NCBI GenBank assembly: GCA_903939845.1
Contig: CAJAIJ010000050.1
Span: forward strand, 1-64,000
Direction: 5' to 3'
Source of the DNA: an uncultured Solirubrobacterales bacterium
GTDB taxonomy: Bacteria; Actinomycetota; Thermoleophilia; Solirubrobacterales; 70-9
DNA length: 64,000 nucleotides
Each line of letters starts with the position of its first letter. The first letter of the stretch is position 1. The position numbers and the translations under genes were made by a program. Under the pieces are notes generated by a model that saw only the letters and a list, made by a program, of their open reading frames with translations, made no database searches and was not told the DNA's origin. This document shows, piece after piece, positions 1 to 9,035 of the stretch.

Positions 1-45
1 AAACCTCCTGATGGCAAGATTGGCAAGACGAAGTGCAGTAAGTAA
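1..45 (+). CDS. 3' end of an unidentified gene (partial)
   Basis: The window opens inside a possible reading frame that gives a short lysine-rich tail (PPDGKIGKTKCSK) and stops at a TAA at 43-45. Only 14 codons are visible, so no family can be named. The tail is plausible as a real protein C-terminus because the sequence after the stop has no coding character, but this is weak evidence. Confidence 0.3.
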   Translation, partial: KPPDGKIGKTKCSK

Positions 46-409
46 AGCGGGAGCAGGGCCGAGGCCGTTGTCCGGAAGGCTAAGGTTATTCCGTGGCCTC
101 TTGACATAGGGATAGCACCCCGCGACTCGGGTTCTCCGCCCCGGTGGCCGGATCCCCTCACGGCCGCCAGTGGCATGAGGCCGGCCGGGACTGAATGTTT
201 GCATCCCCTTACACAAACATCGTCTCCGACTAATGCTATTCTGGCCACAGCCAAAGCCCAATCCATGGACGCAATCGTCGTCCCGGAGCGGGGGAACCAG
301 ATGGCCAGTCCCTTCGGACCGGCCGGGGGCGAATCGGATCAGATCCGTAGCGCAGCTCTTTCCAAGGCGCGAGCCCGTCAGCTAACCCCGCAGGCATTTC
401 GAAAGAGCA
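46..409. other. Intergenic region upstream of the M23 peptidase
   Basis: No convincing gene is seen here. The stretch is less uniformly GC-rich than its surroundings. It has a TTGACA hexamer at 101-106 without a good -10 partner, and a weak pair TTACAC (209-214) and TAATGC (231-236) at 16-base spacing that could be the promoter for the peptidase gene. Reading frames across it have no recognisable product. Confidence 0.4.
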
Positions 410-1300
410 GTGGTGAATTCAGAAATTCGTAAACACCGAACCCTCGACGGCCGCCCCGGGCTTCTCGTCCTGGCGATTGCCGGTCTCGCGATGGCTCTCG
501 CGGCCGGACTGCCGTTGTCGGGAGTGGCAGAACGGACGACGGCAACCGCCGGCGCTTCGGTCGGGGGCGGACTCGGCGTACCCGGCAAGCCCCAGATCAA
601 GGGGTTCACATGCCTGGAGCGGTGCGTCGCCCCGCTCAAGGCCACGCCCGGGTCGAAGCTCCGCATCACTGGCGTCTACCTGAACAGGGTCCTCAAGGTC
701 GTTTTCCGGACAGAGGGCGGAACCGTCGGCACCAGGTTCGTCGATCGCGATGCAGCCTCGGTGGAGGTCGACGTTCCGGAAAAGGCGGTGACCGGAAAGA
801 TCTACGCGGTGACCGGGACCGGAACCAGGTCCAACAAGTCATCCGAACCCCTCGAAGTGCTTCCGGCCAGTCAGATCCCGAGAGAGGTCTTCCCGGTCCG
901 GGGCCGGGTCAGCTATGGCAGTGGCGGCGCGCGCTTCGGTGCCCCTCGGGGCGGCTACAGCCACCAGGGCCAGGATCTGATGGCCCCCTGCGGAACCGGA
1001 CTCGTATCCATCCGGAGGGCCAGGGTCCTCTTCAACACGTACCACTCGGCAGCCGGCTGGTACGTCGTGCTCCGGAACCTCGGCACCAACACGGAGTTCG
1101 CATACATGCACCTGATCGAGAAATCGAGGCTGAAGGTCGGCCAGAAGGTCGGAGCCGGCTCGGTCGTCGGACGGGTCGGCCAGACCGGTCGCGCCTATGG
1201 CTGTCACCTCCACTTCGAGTTCTGGCAGGGTCGTTGGCAGATGGGTGGGAGGCCGATCGATCCGTTGCCATACCTGCGCACCCTGAAGCGCTCCCGCTAG
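410..1300 (+). CDS. Secreted M23 (LytM-type) metallopeptidase with IPT/TIG-like domain
   Basis: Probable zinc endopeptidase acting on peptidoglycan cross-links outside the membrane. The 296-residue product has an N-terminal hydrophobic segment (about residues 18-40) that serves as a signal peptide or anchor, then a beta-sandwich-like region (about 60-150) resembling an IPT/TIG domain, then the M23 domain. The zinc and catalytic residues are visible: H185 and D189 in the HxxxD motif (SHQGQD), and H266/H268 in CHLHFEF. Two adjacent GTG codons (410 and 413) could both serve as start, with GAAAGAG just upstream. It stands alone, 190 bases before the mce operon. M23 proteins that keep all metal ligands, as here, are usually active. 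The substrate and role in growth or separation cannot be told from sequence. Confidence 0.88.
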   Translation: MVNSEIRKHRTLDGRPGLLVLAIAGLAMALAAGLPLSGVAERTTATAGASVGGGLGVPGKPQIKGFTCLERCVAPLKATPGSKLRITGVYLNRVLKVVFRTEGGTVGTRFVDRDAASVEVDVPEKAVTGKIYAVTGTGTRSNKSSEPLEVLPASQIPREVFPVRGRVSYGSGGARFGAPRGGYSHQGQDLMAPCGTGLVSIRRARVLFNTYHSAAGWYVVLRNLGTNTEFAYMHLIEKSRLKVGQKVGAGSVVGRVGQTGRAYGCHLHFEFWQGRWQMGGRPIDPLPYLRTLKRSR

Positions 1301-1488
1301 CTCCGGAACGGACCATCCGGAACCGGTGCGGCCGGGCCGTTCGTCCGGCCCTCTGAATCGGGCGCCCGGTCGGTCGATGGCTGCCCCGGAAGCGCCGCTA
1401 CCTCGGTCCGGTTCGGGGGTTGGCTCAGGTAGAGTGGCCGCAGAGGAAGGAGGCTCTCCGAGCGGGGAGAACCAGCAGGTGGGAAAGC
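1301..1488. promoter_or_regulatory. Region between the peptidase and mce operon: hairpin and likely mce promoter
   Basis: A 6-bp GGGCCG/CGGCCC hairpin at 1334-1351 without a T-run may end the peptidase transcript. A -10-like TAGAGT lies at 1430-1435, which would start transcription near 1442. No clear -35 is seen. This placement argues that the first mce gene starts at GTG 1489 and not at the upstream in-frame GTG-type codon at 1420, which would lie before the promoter. Confidence 0.4.
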
Positions 1489-2880
1489 GTGACGTCAGCT
1501 AGCCAATCAGAGTCGGGCTCGGCATCTCTCCGCAGCCGATCATCACTCCTGCTCAGGGCCGGAATCCTGGGTTCGCTGATACTCGCGATCGTCCTGCTCG
1601 GGATCCTGATCTTCAGTGGCGGCGGCGGTCATCGCTACAAGCTCCTGTTCGAGAACGTGAGCCTGATCGTTCCCGGGAACCTGGTCATGGTCGGGGGCCA
1701 TCCGGTCGGATCGGTGAACGACATAAAACTGACCGACGACAGCATGGCCGAGATGGAGGTCGAACTGGAGGAGCCGCTCAGGGAAGGGAGCTCCTTCATC
1801 GTCCGCAAGAGTTCGCTCTCGAGCGTCCACAACCACTACCTGTCGCTGACTCCCGGACCGGATAACTCCCCGGAGATCCCCGAGGACACGGTCCTGAGCG
1901 AAGCCGACACGACCTCCGCGGTCGAGATCGACCAGTTCTTCGACATGTTCGATCGCAAGACCCGCAAGGGGCTCTCGAACCTGATCCGGGGTGTCTCTTC
2001 CATCTACGCCGGAGACGGTGCCCAGGGCGCCAACGAGACCTTCAAGTACTCGGGAGCCTCATTCAGCAGCACCCAGCGACTGATGGCCCAGCTCTCGGAT
2101 CAGGACTCCAAGCTCGACGTCTTCGTTCGGAACGTCGGCGGCCTGATGACCACGCTTGCCGAGGTCTCTCCGGAGATCACCGACCTGGTCGGGAATGCCA
2201 ACACGGCGCTCGGCGCCATCGCCAGCGAGAACGAGTCGCTCTCGCTGGCCCTCCAGGAGCTGCCCCCGACCCTGAGGCAGGGGAGCACTACGTTCGTCAA
2301 CCTCAGGGATTCGCTGGATGACGTCGAGGCCCTGATCCGGGCAAACGGGAGGGCGGCGGACGCAGGTTTTGCCGGCTTCCTGAAGAACGAACTGCGCCCC
2401 GTCCTCCAGCGGGCTCGTCCGGTCTTCAGTGACCTCGCGACGGTGGCCGGTCGACCGGGCCCGGACAACGACACCTCCGATCTGCTCAGCCGTCTGATCC
2501 CGCTCGAGGACAAATCCCGGACAGCTTTCGACGCCACCATCACGGCTCTCGACGACTCGCAGGAGGAGGTCGCCGAGACCCGTGCCTACATGCCCGACAT
2601 CCTCAACGCATTCGGGAAGCTCGGGGCGGCTACGGCCAACTACGACGCGAACGGTCACTACAGCCGGGTCAGGCCGACGGCCACCGGCGTCTACCAGCTC
2701 GACGGCACCGTGATCAACCCGGCCACTACCGAGATCTTCGGCGGTCTCGACGTGATCAGCGGCATCAACAGGTGTCCCGGTGGTGCGACGCAGCCGATCG
2801 CCGGCTCCAACCCCTTCCTCGACGACGGCAACCTGGTCGGTAAGTGCGATCCCGGTCAGGTCCCGGGGGGTGGCCCGTGA
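1489..2880 (+). CDS. MCE family protein 1 (mce operon, first gene)
   Basis: MCE proteins form extracytoplasmic lipid-binding shuttles or tunnels that feed ABC-type lipid importers of the Mla/Mce class. This 463-residue product has a single N-terminal membrane anchor (about residues 20-43) and then the MlaD/MCE beta-barrel domain (about 48-125, with the typical V.V.G..VG.V pattern), followed by a long helical region with repeated theta/leucine segments and a C-terminal tail. GTG 1489 is preferred because it is preceded by GGTGGGA and lies downstream of the likely -10. It is the first of six consecutive MCE genes, each overlapping the next by four bases, so all six are almost certainly one operon and one complex. 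Substrate unknown; sterols and fatty acids are known for mycobacterial homologues. Confidence 0.9.
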   Translation: MTSASQSESGSASLRSRSSLLLRAGILGSLILAIVLLGILIFSGGGGHRYKLLFENVSLIVPGNLVMVGGHPVGSVNDIKLTDDSMAEMEVELEEPLREGSSFIVRKSSLSSVHNHYLSLTPGPDNSPEIPEDTVLSEADTTSAVEIDQFFDMFDRKTRKGLSNLIRGVSSIYAGDGAQGANETFKYSGASFSSTQRLMAQLSDQDSKLDVFVRNVGGLMTTLAEVSPEITDLVGNANTALGAIASENESLSLALQELPPTLRQGSTTFVNLRDSLDDVEALIRANGRAADAGFAGFLKNELRPVLQRARPVFSDLATVAGRPGPDNDTSDLLSRLIPLEDKSRTAFDATITALDDSQEEVAETRAYMPDILNAFGKLGAATANYDANGHYSRVRPTATGVYQLDGTVINPATTEIFGGLDVISGINRCPGGATQPIAGSNPFLDDGNLVGKCDPGQVPGGGP

Positions 2881-4505
2881 GGCGGCTGGTGACGATCGGG
2901 GGGATCGGGCTGCTCGTAGTCCTGATGGTGCTCGTGCTGAGGGCCGTCAACGGGGACGACGATCCCTACAAGGTCAGGGCCGTGTTCGACAACGGAGCAT
3001 TCGTCGTCCCGGATGTCGACGTCCGGGTTGCCGGAGCCAACGTCGGCAACGTCGATTCGATCGACGTCTCCCAGCCCGATGAGGTCGTAACCGATGACCC
3101 CGATGACCCCTACCGTCCGGGCAAGGCCATCGTCGTACTCAACATCACCGACCCGGCCTTCAGGGATTTCAGGGACGACGCCTCATGCATCATCCGTCCG
3201 CAGTCTCTGATCGGCGAGAAGTTCCTCGACTGTGACGTCACCCAGCCCCGTCCGTCCGGAAGCCCGCCGCCGCCCCAGCTCGAGGAGATACCGGAAGGTC
3301 AGCCCGGCGCCGGCCAGTACCTGCTCCCGCTCGAGAACAACGGCCGGTCCGTCGATCAGGACCTGATCAACAACATCTACCGGTTGCCGTACGCCCAGCG
3401 ATTCCGGATCATCCTCAACGAGCTCGGGGTCGGTCTGGCCACCCGCGGGCCGGAGCTCAGGGAGACGATCACCCGGGCCAACCCGACCCTGCTCGAGGTC
3501 AACCGGGTCCTGAAGATCCTGTCCTCCCAGAATCGCAGGCTCGCCGAGCTCGCCAGGAACGGCGACAACAACCTCACCCTCCTGGCGGCCAAGCGCAGGA
3601 ACATGGTCGGCTTCTTCCGCTCGGCCGGGTACACGGCCGGAGCCACCGCCGAGCGCAGCGACGACATGCGGGAGAACCTGAGGAACCTTCCGACCACGCT
3701 GAGGTCCCTGCGAGAGACCTTCGGTGCCCTGAAGACCTTCGCCAGCGACACCCGTCCGACCATCGAGGCCCTCCAGCCGAACGCGAAGCAGATCGCCGAG
3801 GTCACGAAGAAGCTCCAGCCCTTCGCGGAAGCCAGCCAGATCTCGTTCGAGAGCCTCGGTGCTGCAACCAGGACGGCCGGACCCGACCTGATCGCTTCGA
3901 GGCCGATCATCCAGAAGCTGGGCGACCAGGCCCGCTCGGGCAAGGAGCCCTTCACGGATCTCAACTTCTTCCTCGGCAGCACCCGTACGGCCGACGGCTT
4001 CCGGAACCTGATGCGGTTCTTCTACAACACCGGCAGCGCCCTTTCGGGCTATGACCAGTTCGGTCACTACCAGCGGACGAACGTGATCATCACCGGCTGC
4101 ACCGAGTACAAGCTGGCCAGGTTCAGCAACTGTCCGACCCAGTGGGACTTCACCCGATCGGCCGTGACCTCGGCCGCCCGCGAGGTCATGCCCGACCTCG
4201 AGATCGGCCTGCCGGAAGCCGGCGACCTCGAAGCCCCGCAGGGTCCGACGGATGAGTCCGAAGGGGCCCTCGGTCCGACCGATGAAGCCGAAGATGAGTC
4301 CGGGGCGACCGGTGACTCTGACTCTCAGGGCACGCTCGAAGGAGTGAGCCCGTCCAGCCCCGAGCCGGCCTCGACACCGGACGGACAGACGGTCGCGGAT
4401 CGAACCACGGGAGGTTCGGCCGGATCGGGTTCCGGGGTCCGGGGACCCCGGGCGGCCAGGGCGGCAACGAGGATGGCGATCATGGAGTACCTGCTGGGAC
4501 GATGA
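2877..4505 (+). CDS. MCE family protein 2
   Basis: Second MCE subunit, 542 residues from GTG 2877, which overlaps the previous stop as GTGA. One membrane anchor (about residues 4-22: VTIGGIGLLVVLMVLVL) is followed by an MCE domain (about 33-125) containing the V-R-V-A-G-A-NVG-V signature. It has a long helical central part and an unusually acidic, Pro/Gly/Ser/Thr-rich tail of roughly 100 residues (from about DNA 4200), ending in a basic segment. The acidic tail is likely disordered and extracellular. Two cysteines near the MCE domain (SCII, LDCD) and two near CTEY/SNCP could form disulfides. Same operon and complex as its neighbours. Confidence 0.9.
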   Translation: MRRLVTIGGIGLLVVLMVLVLRAVNGDDDPYKVRAVFDNGAFVVPDVDVRVAGANVGNVDSIDVSQPDEVVTDDPDDPYRPGKAIVVLNITDPAFRDFRDDASCIIRPQSLIGEKFLDCDVTQPRPSGSPPPPQLEEIPEGQPGAGQYLLPLENNGRSVDQDLINNIYRLPYAQRFRIILNELGVGLATRGPELRETITRANPTLLEVNRVLKILSSQNRRLAELARNGDNNLTLLAAKRRNMVGFFRSAGYTAGATAERSDDMRENLRNLPTTLRSLRETFGALKTFASDTRPTIEALQPNAKQIAEVTKKLQPFAEASQISFESLGAATRTAGPDLIASRPIIQKLGDQARSGKEPFTDLNFFLGSTRTADGFRNLMRFFYNTGSALSGYDQFGHYQRTNVIITGCTEYKLARFSNCPTQWDFTRSAVTSAAREVMPDLEIGLPEAGDLEAPQGPTDESEGALGPTDEAEDESGATGDSDSQGTLEGVSPSSPEPASTPDGQTVADRTTGGSAGSGSGVRGPRAARAATRMAIMEYLLGR

Positions 4506-5986
4506 GTACGGGATCGACAGCCAAGCCCGGCGGAAAGGCCCGGATCTCTTCCAGCCCCCTTCTGGTGGGGGCGGTCGCGACCGTGATCGCGTTGGTCGGG
4601 GTCTTCTTCTCCTACAACGCCAACACGGGACTCCCGTTCGTGCCGACCTACAAGATCACCGCAGAGCTCCCGTCTGGCGGCTTGCTGGTCAATGGCAACG
4701 AGGTCAGGATCGCCGGGGTGAGGGTCGGCACCGTCTCCAACATCAAGCCCGTGCAGCTCGATGACGGCGAGACGATCGTCGAGCTCGAGATGAACCTCGA
4801 CCAGAGCGTCCGGCCGATCCCTGACGACTCCACGATCGTGATCCGACAGCGGTCCGCGCTCGGCCTCAAGTACCTGCTGCTCACTCCCGGCGACTCGAGC
4901 GACGGGATCCCCCAGGGAGGGACCCTGCCGATCAGCCAGGCCGTCCCCGAGCCGGTCGATCAGGATGAGTTCTTCAACATGTTCCAGCCCGATGTCCGTC
5001 GGGCGATACAGGAGAACTTCGCCGGCTACGGCGGTGCCCTGGCGGCGAGGGGTGATGCGATCAACCGGATCATCGGACAGCTTCCCGGTCTTCTGGAGGT
5101 GGCGAAGCCGGTCACCAGGAACCTGGCCTCGGAGGAGACCGACCTCGAAGGGTTCGTCAAGGGCCTCAGCCAGGCCGCAGCTGAAGTCGCACCTGTTGCC
5201 GACCTCCAGGCCGACAACTTCGTCCAGCTCGAGACCACCTTCGACGCGCTCGCGACCGTGGCACGGCCATACATGCAGGACTCGATCACCGAGAACGTCA
5301 AGACCCAGAAGGTGATCCAGCGGGAGGGCCCGAGGATCCGGCCGTTCCTCTACGCCTCGGCCCGGTTCGCGAGGGCGCTCAAGCCGGCCGCGGTGGCGCT
5401 CGGAGAGAGTGCCCCGGCCGTGAACCGGTCCCTGACCAAGGGCATTCCAGTGCTCAGGTCATCGCCCCGCCTGAACGACCAGCTCGGTCCGACGGCCCGG
5501 TCGCTCCGGCTGTTCGGCGAGAGCGCCGTTGTCAATACCGGGATCGACGACCTGATCGCCACCAATGAGAACCTGAGGCCATTCCTCCGGTTCTTCGCCC
5601 CGTCCCAGAACGTCTGCAACTACCTGGCGCTGTTGCTGAGGAATGCACAGGAGGTCGCTTCTACCGGCAACGAGCGCGGTCGCTGGATCCGGGCGATCAG
5701 CATCCTGCCCCCGGTGGGCACCGATGCCGAGGGGATGCCGGCTGCCGCTCCGGCCAATGGTGGAGCCCCGCTGCCCCAGTACGACACACCCGACCAGCGG
5801 GCGAGCAACTTCCTTCACTCGAACCCCTACCCGTGGACCGCCGCTCCCAGTCAGCCGAGGGTCTGCGCTGCCGGCAACGAGGGCTACACGGTAGGCCAGC
5901 AGGTGATCGGCAACGGTGACGCGGTCGACACGATCCTCACCAACGACCAGTCCGAGAAGCAGCTGAACTGGGGGCTGAACCCATGA
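4502..5986 (+). CDS. MCE family protein 3
   Basis: Third MCE subunit, 494 residues, ATG 4502 overlapping the upstream TGA. The N-terminal anchor (about residues 20-40) is followed by the MCE domain (about 48-130), with the motif GNEVRIAGVRVGTV, then a helical region and a C-terminal part with paired cysteines (NVCNYL, RVCAAG) probably outside the membrane. The arrangement anchor, MCE domain, long helices and tail is the same as in the other five genes, which suggests a hetero-hexamer like that of other MCE systems. No lipobox is present. Confidence 0.9.
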   Translation: MSTGSTAKPGGKARISSSPLLVGAVATVIALVGVFFSYNANTGLPFVPTYKITAELPSGGLLVNGNEVRIAGVRVGTVSNIKPVQLDDGETIVELEMNLDQSVRPIPDDSTIVIRQRSALGLKYLLLTPGDSSDGIPQGGTLPISQAVPEPVDQDEFFNMFQPDVRRAIQENFAGYGGALAARGDAINRIIGQLPGLLEVAKPVTRNLASEETDLEGFVKGLSQAAAEVAPVADLQADNFVQLETTFDALATVARPYMQDSITENVKTQKVIQREGPRIRPFLYASARFARALKPAAVALGESAPAVNRSLTKGIPVLRSSPRLNDQLGPTARSLRLFGESAVVNTGIDDLIATNENLRPFLRFFAPSQNVCNYLALLLRNAQEVASTGNERGRWIRAISILPPVGTDAEGMPAAAPANGGAPLPQYDTPDQRASNFLHSNPYPWTAAPSQPRVCAAGNEGYTVGQQVIGNGDAVDTILTNDQSEKQLNWGLNP

Positions 5987-7497
5987 GCTCGCCCAAGCCC
6001 AAGAAGCGGAACATGCGCTACAACCAGGAGTTCTTCCGCGAGTGGGGCGGACTCGGTCCATTCGCGGTTGGGGCCATCGCACTCGTCCTCCTCGCGATCT
6101 TCCTCTTCTACGCCTTCACCAAGTCGATCCCGTTCACCGATCCGGGCTACGAGGTCCGGGCGACCTTCGCCAATGCCGTCAACATCGCCGAGAAGTCCCC
6201 GGTCAGGATCGCCGGGATCAACGTCGGCAAGGTGACGAACCTCGAACCCAAGGGAGATGCCACGGTGGTGACCTTCACCGTCGAGGAAGAGGGTCGTCCG
6301 GTCAGGATGGATGCCGCTGCCCAGATAAGGCCGAGGCTCTTCCTCGAAGGCAACTGGTTCGTCGACCTCGACCCCGGAACCCCCGGGACCGAAGAGATGC
6401 CCGAGGGCGGTGACATCCCGATCTCCCGGACCGGCACGGCGGTCCAGACCGGAGACGTGCTCAGGAACGTCCTTCAGCTTCCCGAGCGGGCCTACCTCCA
6501 GAAGGTCCTTGCCGGCCTCGGCGAGGGCCTGAACGCGGAGCCGACCGCGGCCGATGACCTGACCTTCGAGCCGCTCGCCCAGGGCCTGTCCGGCGGTCAG
6601 TCTCTGAATCTGGCTTATCGGAACGGTGGGCGGGCCGCGAGGGGGACCGCGATCGTCAGCGAGGCCTACCTCGGTGAGGGCCCGAACGATCTCCGCAACC
6701 TGCTCCGTGGCCTCGGCCGGCTTACCGGCACGGTCAATGAGCGAGCCGACGACGTCCAGGGATTCGTTCGGAACTTCGCCACGTTCACGGGGGCGCTCGC
6801 GGCCGAGTCCGACAACCTGGCCGCGACGATCAGGGAGCTCGGCCCGACCCTGAGGACGGCTCGTGTCTCCTTCACGAGCCTGAACGAGGCGATACCGGCC
6901 GTCCGCGGTTTCGCAGTGGCCGCGGAACCCGGGATCGACCAGATACCCAGGACGATCCGGATCGTCACGCCCCTCACCCAGCAGCTGAAGCCCCTGCTCA
7001 CCGACCGCGAGCTCGGCGGGCTTGCCCAGATTTCCCTCCAGGCGACCCCCGCAGCTGCACGGTCGGCAGCCGAGACTCTCAAGTTCCTGCCCCAGCTGAC
7101 CGATTTCAGTCGGTGCATCTCGGGCAACATCGTGCCGACCGGTGACCAGGTAATCACCGACAACGGGCTCGGCAATGGTCAAAAGGCATCTCGCCAGCCC
7201 CTCTACGCGGCGGTCAATGTCGCCGGCTCAGCCTCGACCTTCGATGGCAACGGCCCCTTCACCCGGTTCCAGATCGGTGGCGGCGACTTCTCGGTGAAGA
7301 TGGATGACCCGCTCGAATCCGGCATCTTCACGCCGCTCTACGGGCGCAGCCAGGTCGCACCGGTGGGGACCAGCCCCCTGAGCCCGGGGACACCGCCGAT
7401 CGTGACATCGGCCCGCTGCTACACGCAGGACGTCCCTGACCTCAACGGCCCGGCCGCCGGACCCGGTCCCGCAAGCCCGGAGGTCTACACCCCGTGA
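5983..7497 (+). CDS. MCE family protein 4
   Basis: Fourth MCE subunit, 504 residues, ATG 5983 in an ATGA overlap. A basic N-terminal cytoplasmic stretch (KPKKRNMR) precedes the anchor (about residues 28-48), which is followed by the MCE domain (about 55-140, motif KSPVRIAGINVGKV) and a long helical region. The C-terminus has cysteines (FSRCISG, SARCYTQ) and a Pro/Gly-rich end. Its place in the middle of the operon and equal size to its neighbours support an equimolar subunit role. Confidence 0.9.
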   Translation: MSSPKPKKRNMRYNQEFFREWGGLGPFAVGAIALVLLAIFLFYAFTKSIPFTDPGYEVRATFANAVNIAEKSPVRIAGINVGKVTNLEPKGDATVVTFTVEEEGRPVRMDAAAQIRPRLFLEGNWFVDLDPGTPGTEEMPEGGDIPISRTGTAVQTGDVLRNVLQLPERAYLQKVLAGLGEGLNAEPTAADDLTFEPLAQGLSGGQSLNLAYRNGGRAARGTAIVSEAYLGEGPNDLRNLLRGLGRLTGTVNERADDVQGFVRNFATFTGALAAESDNLAATIRELGPTLRTARVSFTSLNEAIPAVRGFAVAAEPGIDQIPRTIRIVTPLTQQLKPLLTDRELGGLAQISLQATPAAARSAAETLKFLPQLTDFSRCISGNIVPTGDQVITDNGLGNGQKASRQPLYAAVNVAGSASTFDGNGPFTRFQIGGGDFSVKMDDPLESGIFTPLYGRSQVAPVGTSPLSPGTPPIVTSARCYTQDVPDLNGPAAGPGPASPEVYTP

Positions 7498-9035
7498 TCA
7501 AGGCGATCAGAGATCACCTCAAGGATTTCGTTGCGATCGCGGCGATGTTCCTGCTCGCCCTGGTCACCCTGCTGGTGATCCTCTCCAACCAGAAGGCCGC
7601 GCTTCCTTCATGGATTCCGGGCCTCGGGCAGGAGTTCTACTCGATCAACGCCGAGTTCGAGACCGCCCAGGCGATCACTCCGGGACAGGGTCAGGCGGCC
7701 GTGATCTCCGGAATCGCGGTCGGCAAGGTCGGAGCGGCCAGCCTCGAGGACGGTGTCGCCAAGGTCCGGCTCGACATCGAACCCAAATACAAGGACCTGC
7801 TCCACCAGGACGCCGAATTCCTGCTCAGGCCGAAGACCGGGCTGAGCGACATGGTGGTCGAGATCGACCCCGGCACCGATGGCCCCCCGCCCGAGGAGGG
7901 GTCCACGATCCCGCTGGCCCGGGGGCTTTCGAACGTTCAGCTCGATCAGTTCTGGGCCAGTCTCGACCGCGAGACCCAGGATTACCTGGTGCTGCTCCTC
8001 GACAACGCAGGGGTGGCCCTCGACGGCAAGGGCAGGGAGCTTTCTCAGGGACTGAGAAGGTTCGGGCCGTTCGCCACCTACACGGCCCGTCTGAATGGAG
8101 CCCTCGAGAAGCGTCGCGACAACATCAGCGGGGGCGTAAGGGCCCTCAGTCTTCTCGCGACCGAGCTCGGAAACAACGATGAGGTGGTGGCCGACTTCAT
8201 CACCAACTCGAAGAACAACCTCCAGGCCTGGGCCGATGAGGAGGCCTACCTGAGGGAGGCCCTGACCGAGTTCCCCTCGACCCTGACGGCGGCTCGTGAA
8301 GGACTTGCGGCCTCCAACCAGCTCTCACTGGTGGTCAGGCCGACCCTGCTCGACCTGATTCCAGGTGTCAAGAGGCTCAAGCCCGGGCTCCTGGCCCTCC
8401 AGAGCCTCTCCCGGAACACGACCGACGACTTCCGGGACGACATCCGGCCATTCAGCCGGGACGTCCAACCCGTGTTCGAGGATCTGACCCAGACCAGCAG
8501 GGCCGCGGCGACGACGACTGCGCAGGTCAGGGGCTTCTACGTGAACCTGAACCGGCTGCTCGACATGCTGGCCTACAACCCCTCCGGAGCCACCGACGAA
8601 GGGTTCCTCTTCTGGGCCCCGTGGCTCGCACACAACTTCAACTCATCGATGAACCTCCAGGACGCAGGTGGTCCGGTCCGGCGCGGCATCAGCATGCTGA
8701 CCTGCAACACGGCCCGCCTCGGTGAGCAGGTCTCCTGGAACCCGGCCGTCGGCGGCGGATCGCCGCAGCTCCTGACCATCTATCGACTGGCCCAGCTGCC
8801 ACCTCCCTACAACCCGGCCCAGGGAGGCATCTGCCCGAACGCACCGATCCGGCCGGACAGCACCAGTTCATCGGCCTCGAGCGGGGGCGTCTCGCCGATG
8901 CTCATGCCCGAAAGTGACGATGTGGTCCCGCCGGTCGACCCGGCCGACGGAGCGACCGGGGTCGAAGGCCCGACCGGCACCACCGGCACCACCGATCCGG
9001 GGGTCGATGACGCCGAGACGGGGGGCGACAGGTGA
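7494..9035 (+). CDS. MCE family protein 5
   Basis: Fifth MCE subunit, 513 residues from GTG 7494 (GTGA overlap). The anchor is at about residues 12-33 (FVAIAAMFLLALVTLLVIL) and the MCE domain at about 48-130 (QAAVISGIAVGKVG). The fifth gene of mycobacterial mce operons usually encodes a lipoprotein; no lipobox cysteine is present here, so this product is a membrane-anchored form. The tail is rich in Gly, Thr, Pro and Asp with a short low-complexity TGTTGTTD-like run, probably disordered. Confidence 0.9.
   Translation: MIKAIRDHLKDFVAIAAMFLLALVTLLVILSNQKAALPSWIPGLGQEFYSINAEFETAQAITPGQGQAAVISGIAVGKVGAASLEDGVAKVRLDIEPKYKDLLHQDAEFLLRPKTGLSDMVVEIDPGTDGPPPEEGSTIPLARGLSNVQLDQFWASLDRETQDYLVLLLDNAGVALDGKGRELSQGLRRFGPFATYTARLNGALEKRRDNISGGVRALSLLATELGNNDEVVADFITNSKNNLQAWADEEAYLREALTEFPSTLTAAREGLAASNQLSLVVRPTLLDLIPGVKRLKPGLLALQSLSRNTTDDFRDDIRPFSRDVQPVFEDLTQTSRAAATTTAQVRGFYVNLNRLLDMLAYNPSGATDEGFLFWAPWLAHNFNSSMNLQDAGGPVRRGISMLTCNTARLGEQVSWNPAVGGGSPQLLTIYRLAQLPPPYNPAQGGICPNAPIRPDSTSSSASSGGVSPMLMPESDDVVPPVDPADGATGVEGPTGTTGTTDPGVDDAETGGDR

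Noticed and set aside
175-432. Small plus-strand frame upstream of the M23 gene
   Set aside because: No Shine-Dalgarno, no domain, and its end overlaps the start of the peptidase gene in another frame.
5884-7182. A 432-codon minus-strand frame opposite the fourth MCE gene
   Set aside because: The plus strand encodes an MCE protein in an operon with five homologues; the antisense frame has no recognisable domain.
8940-9034. Gly/Thr/Pro-rich run at the end of MCE protein 5, considered as a collagen-like or coding repeat
   Set aside because: The run is short and irregular; it is ordinary low-complexity tail sequence.
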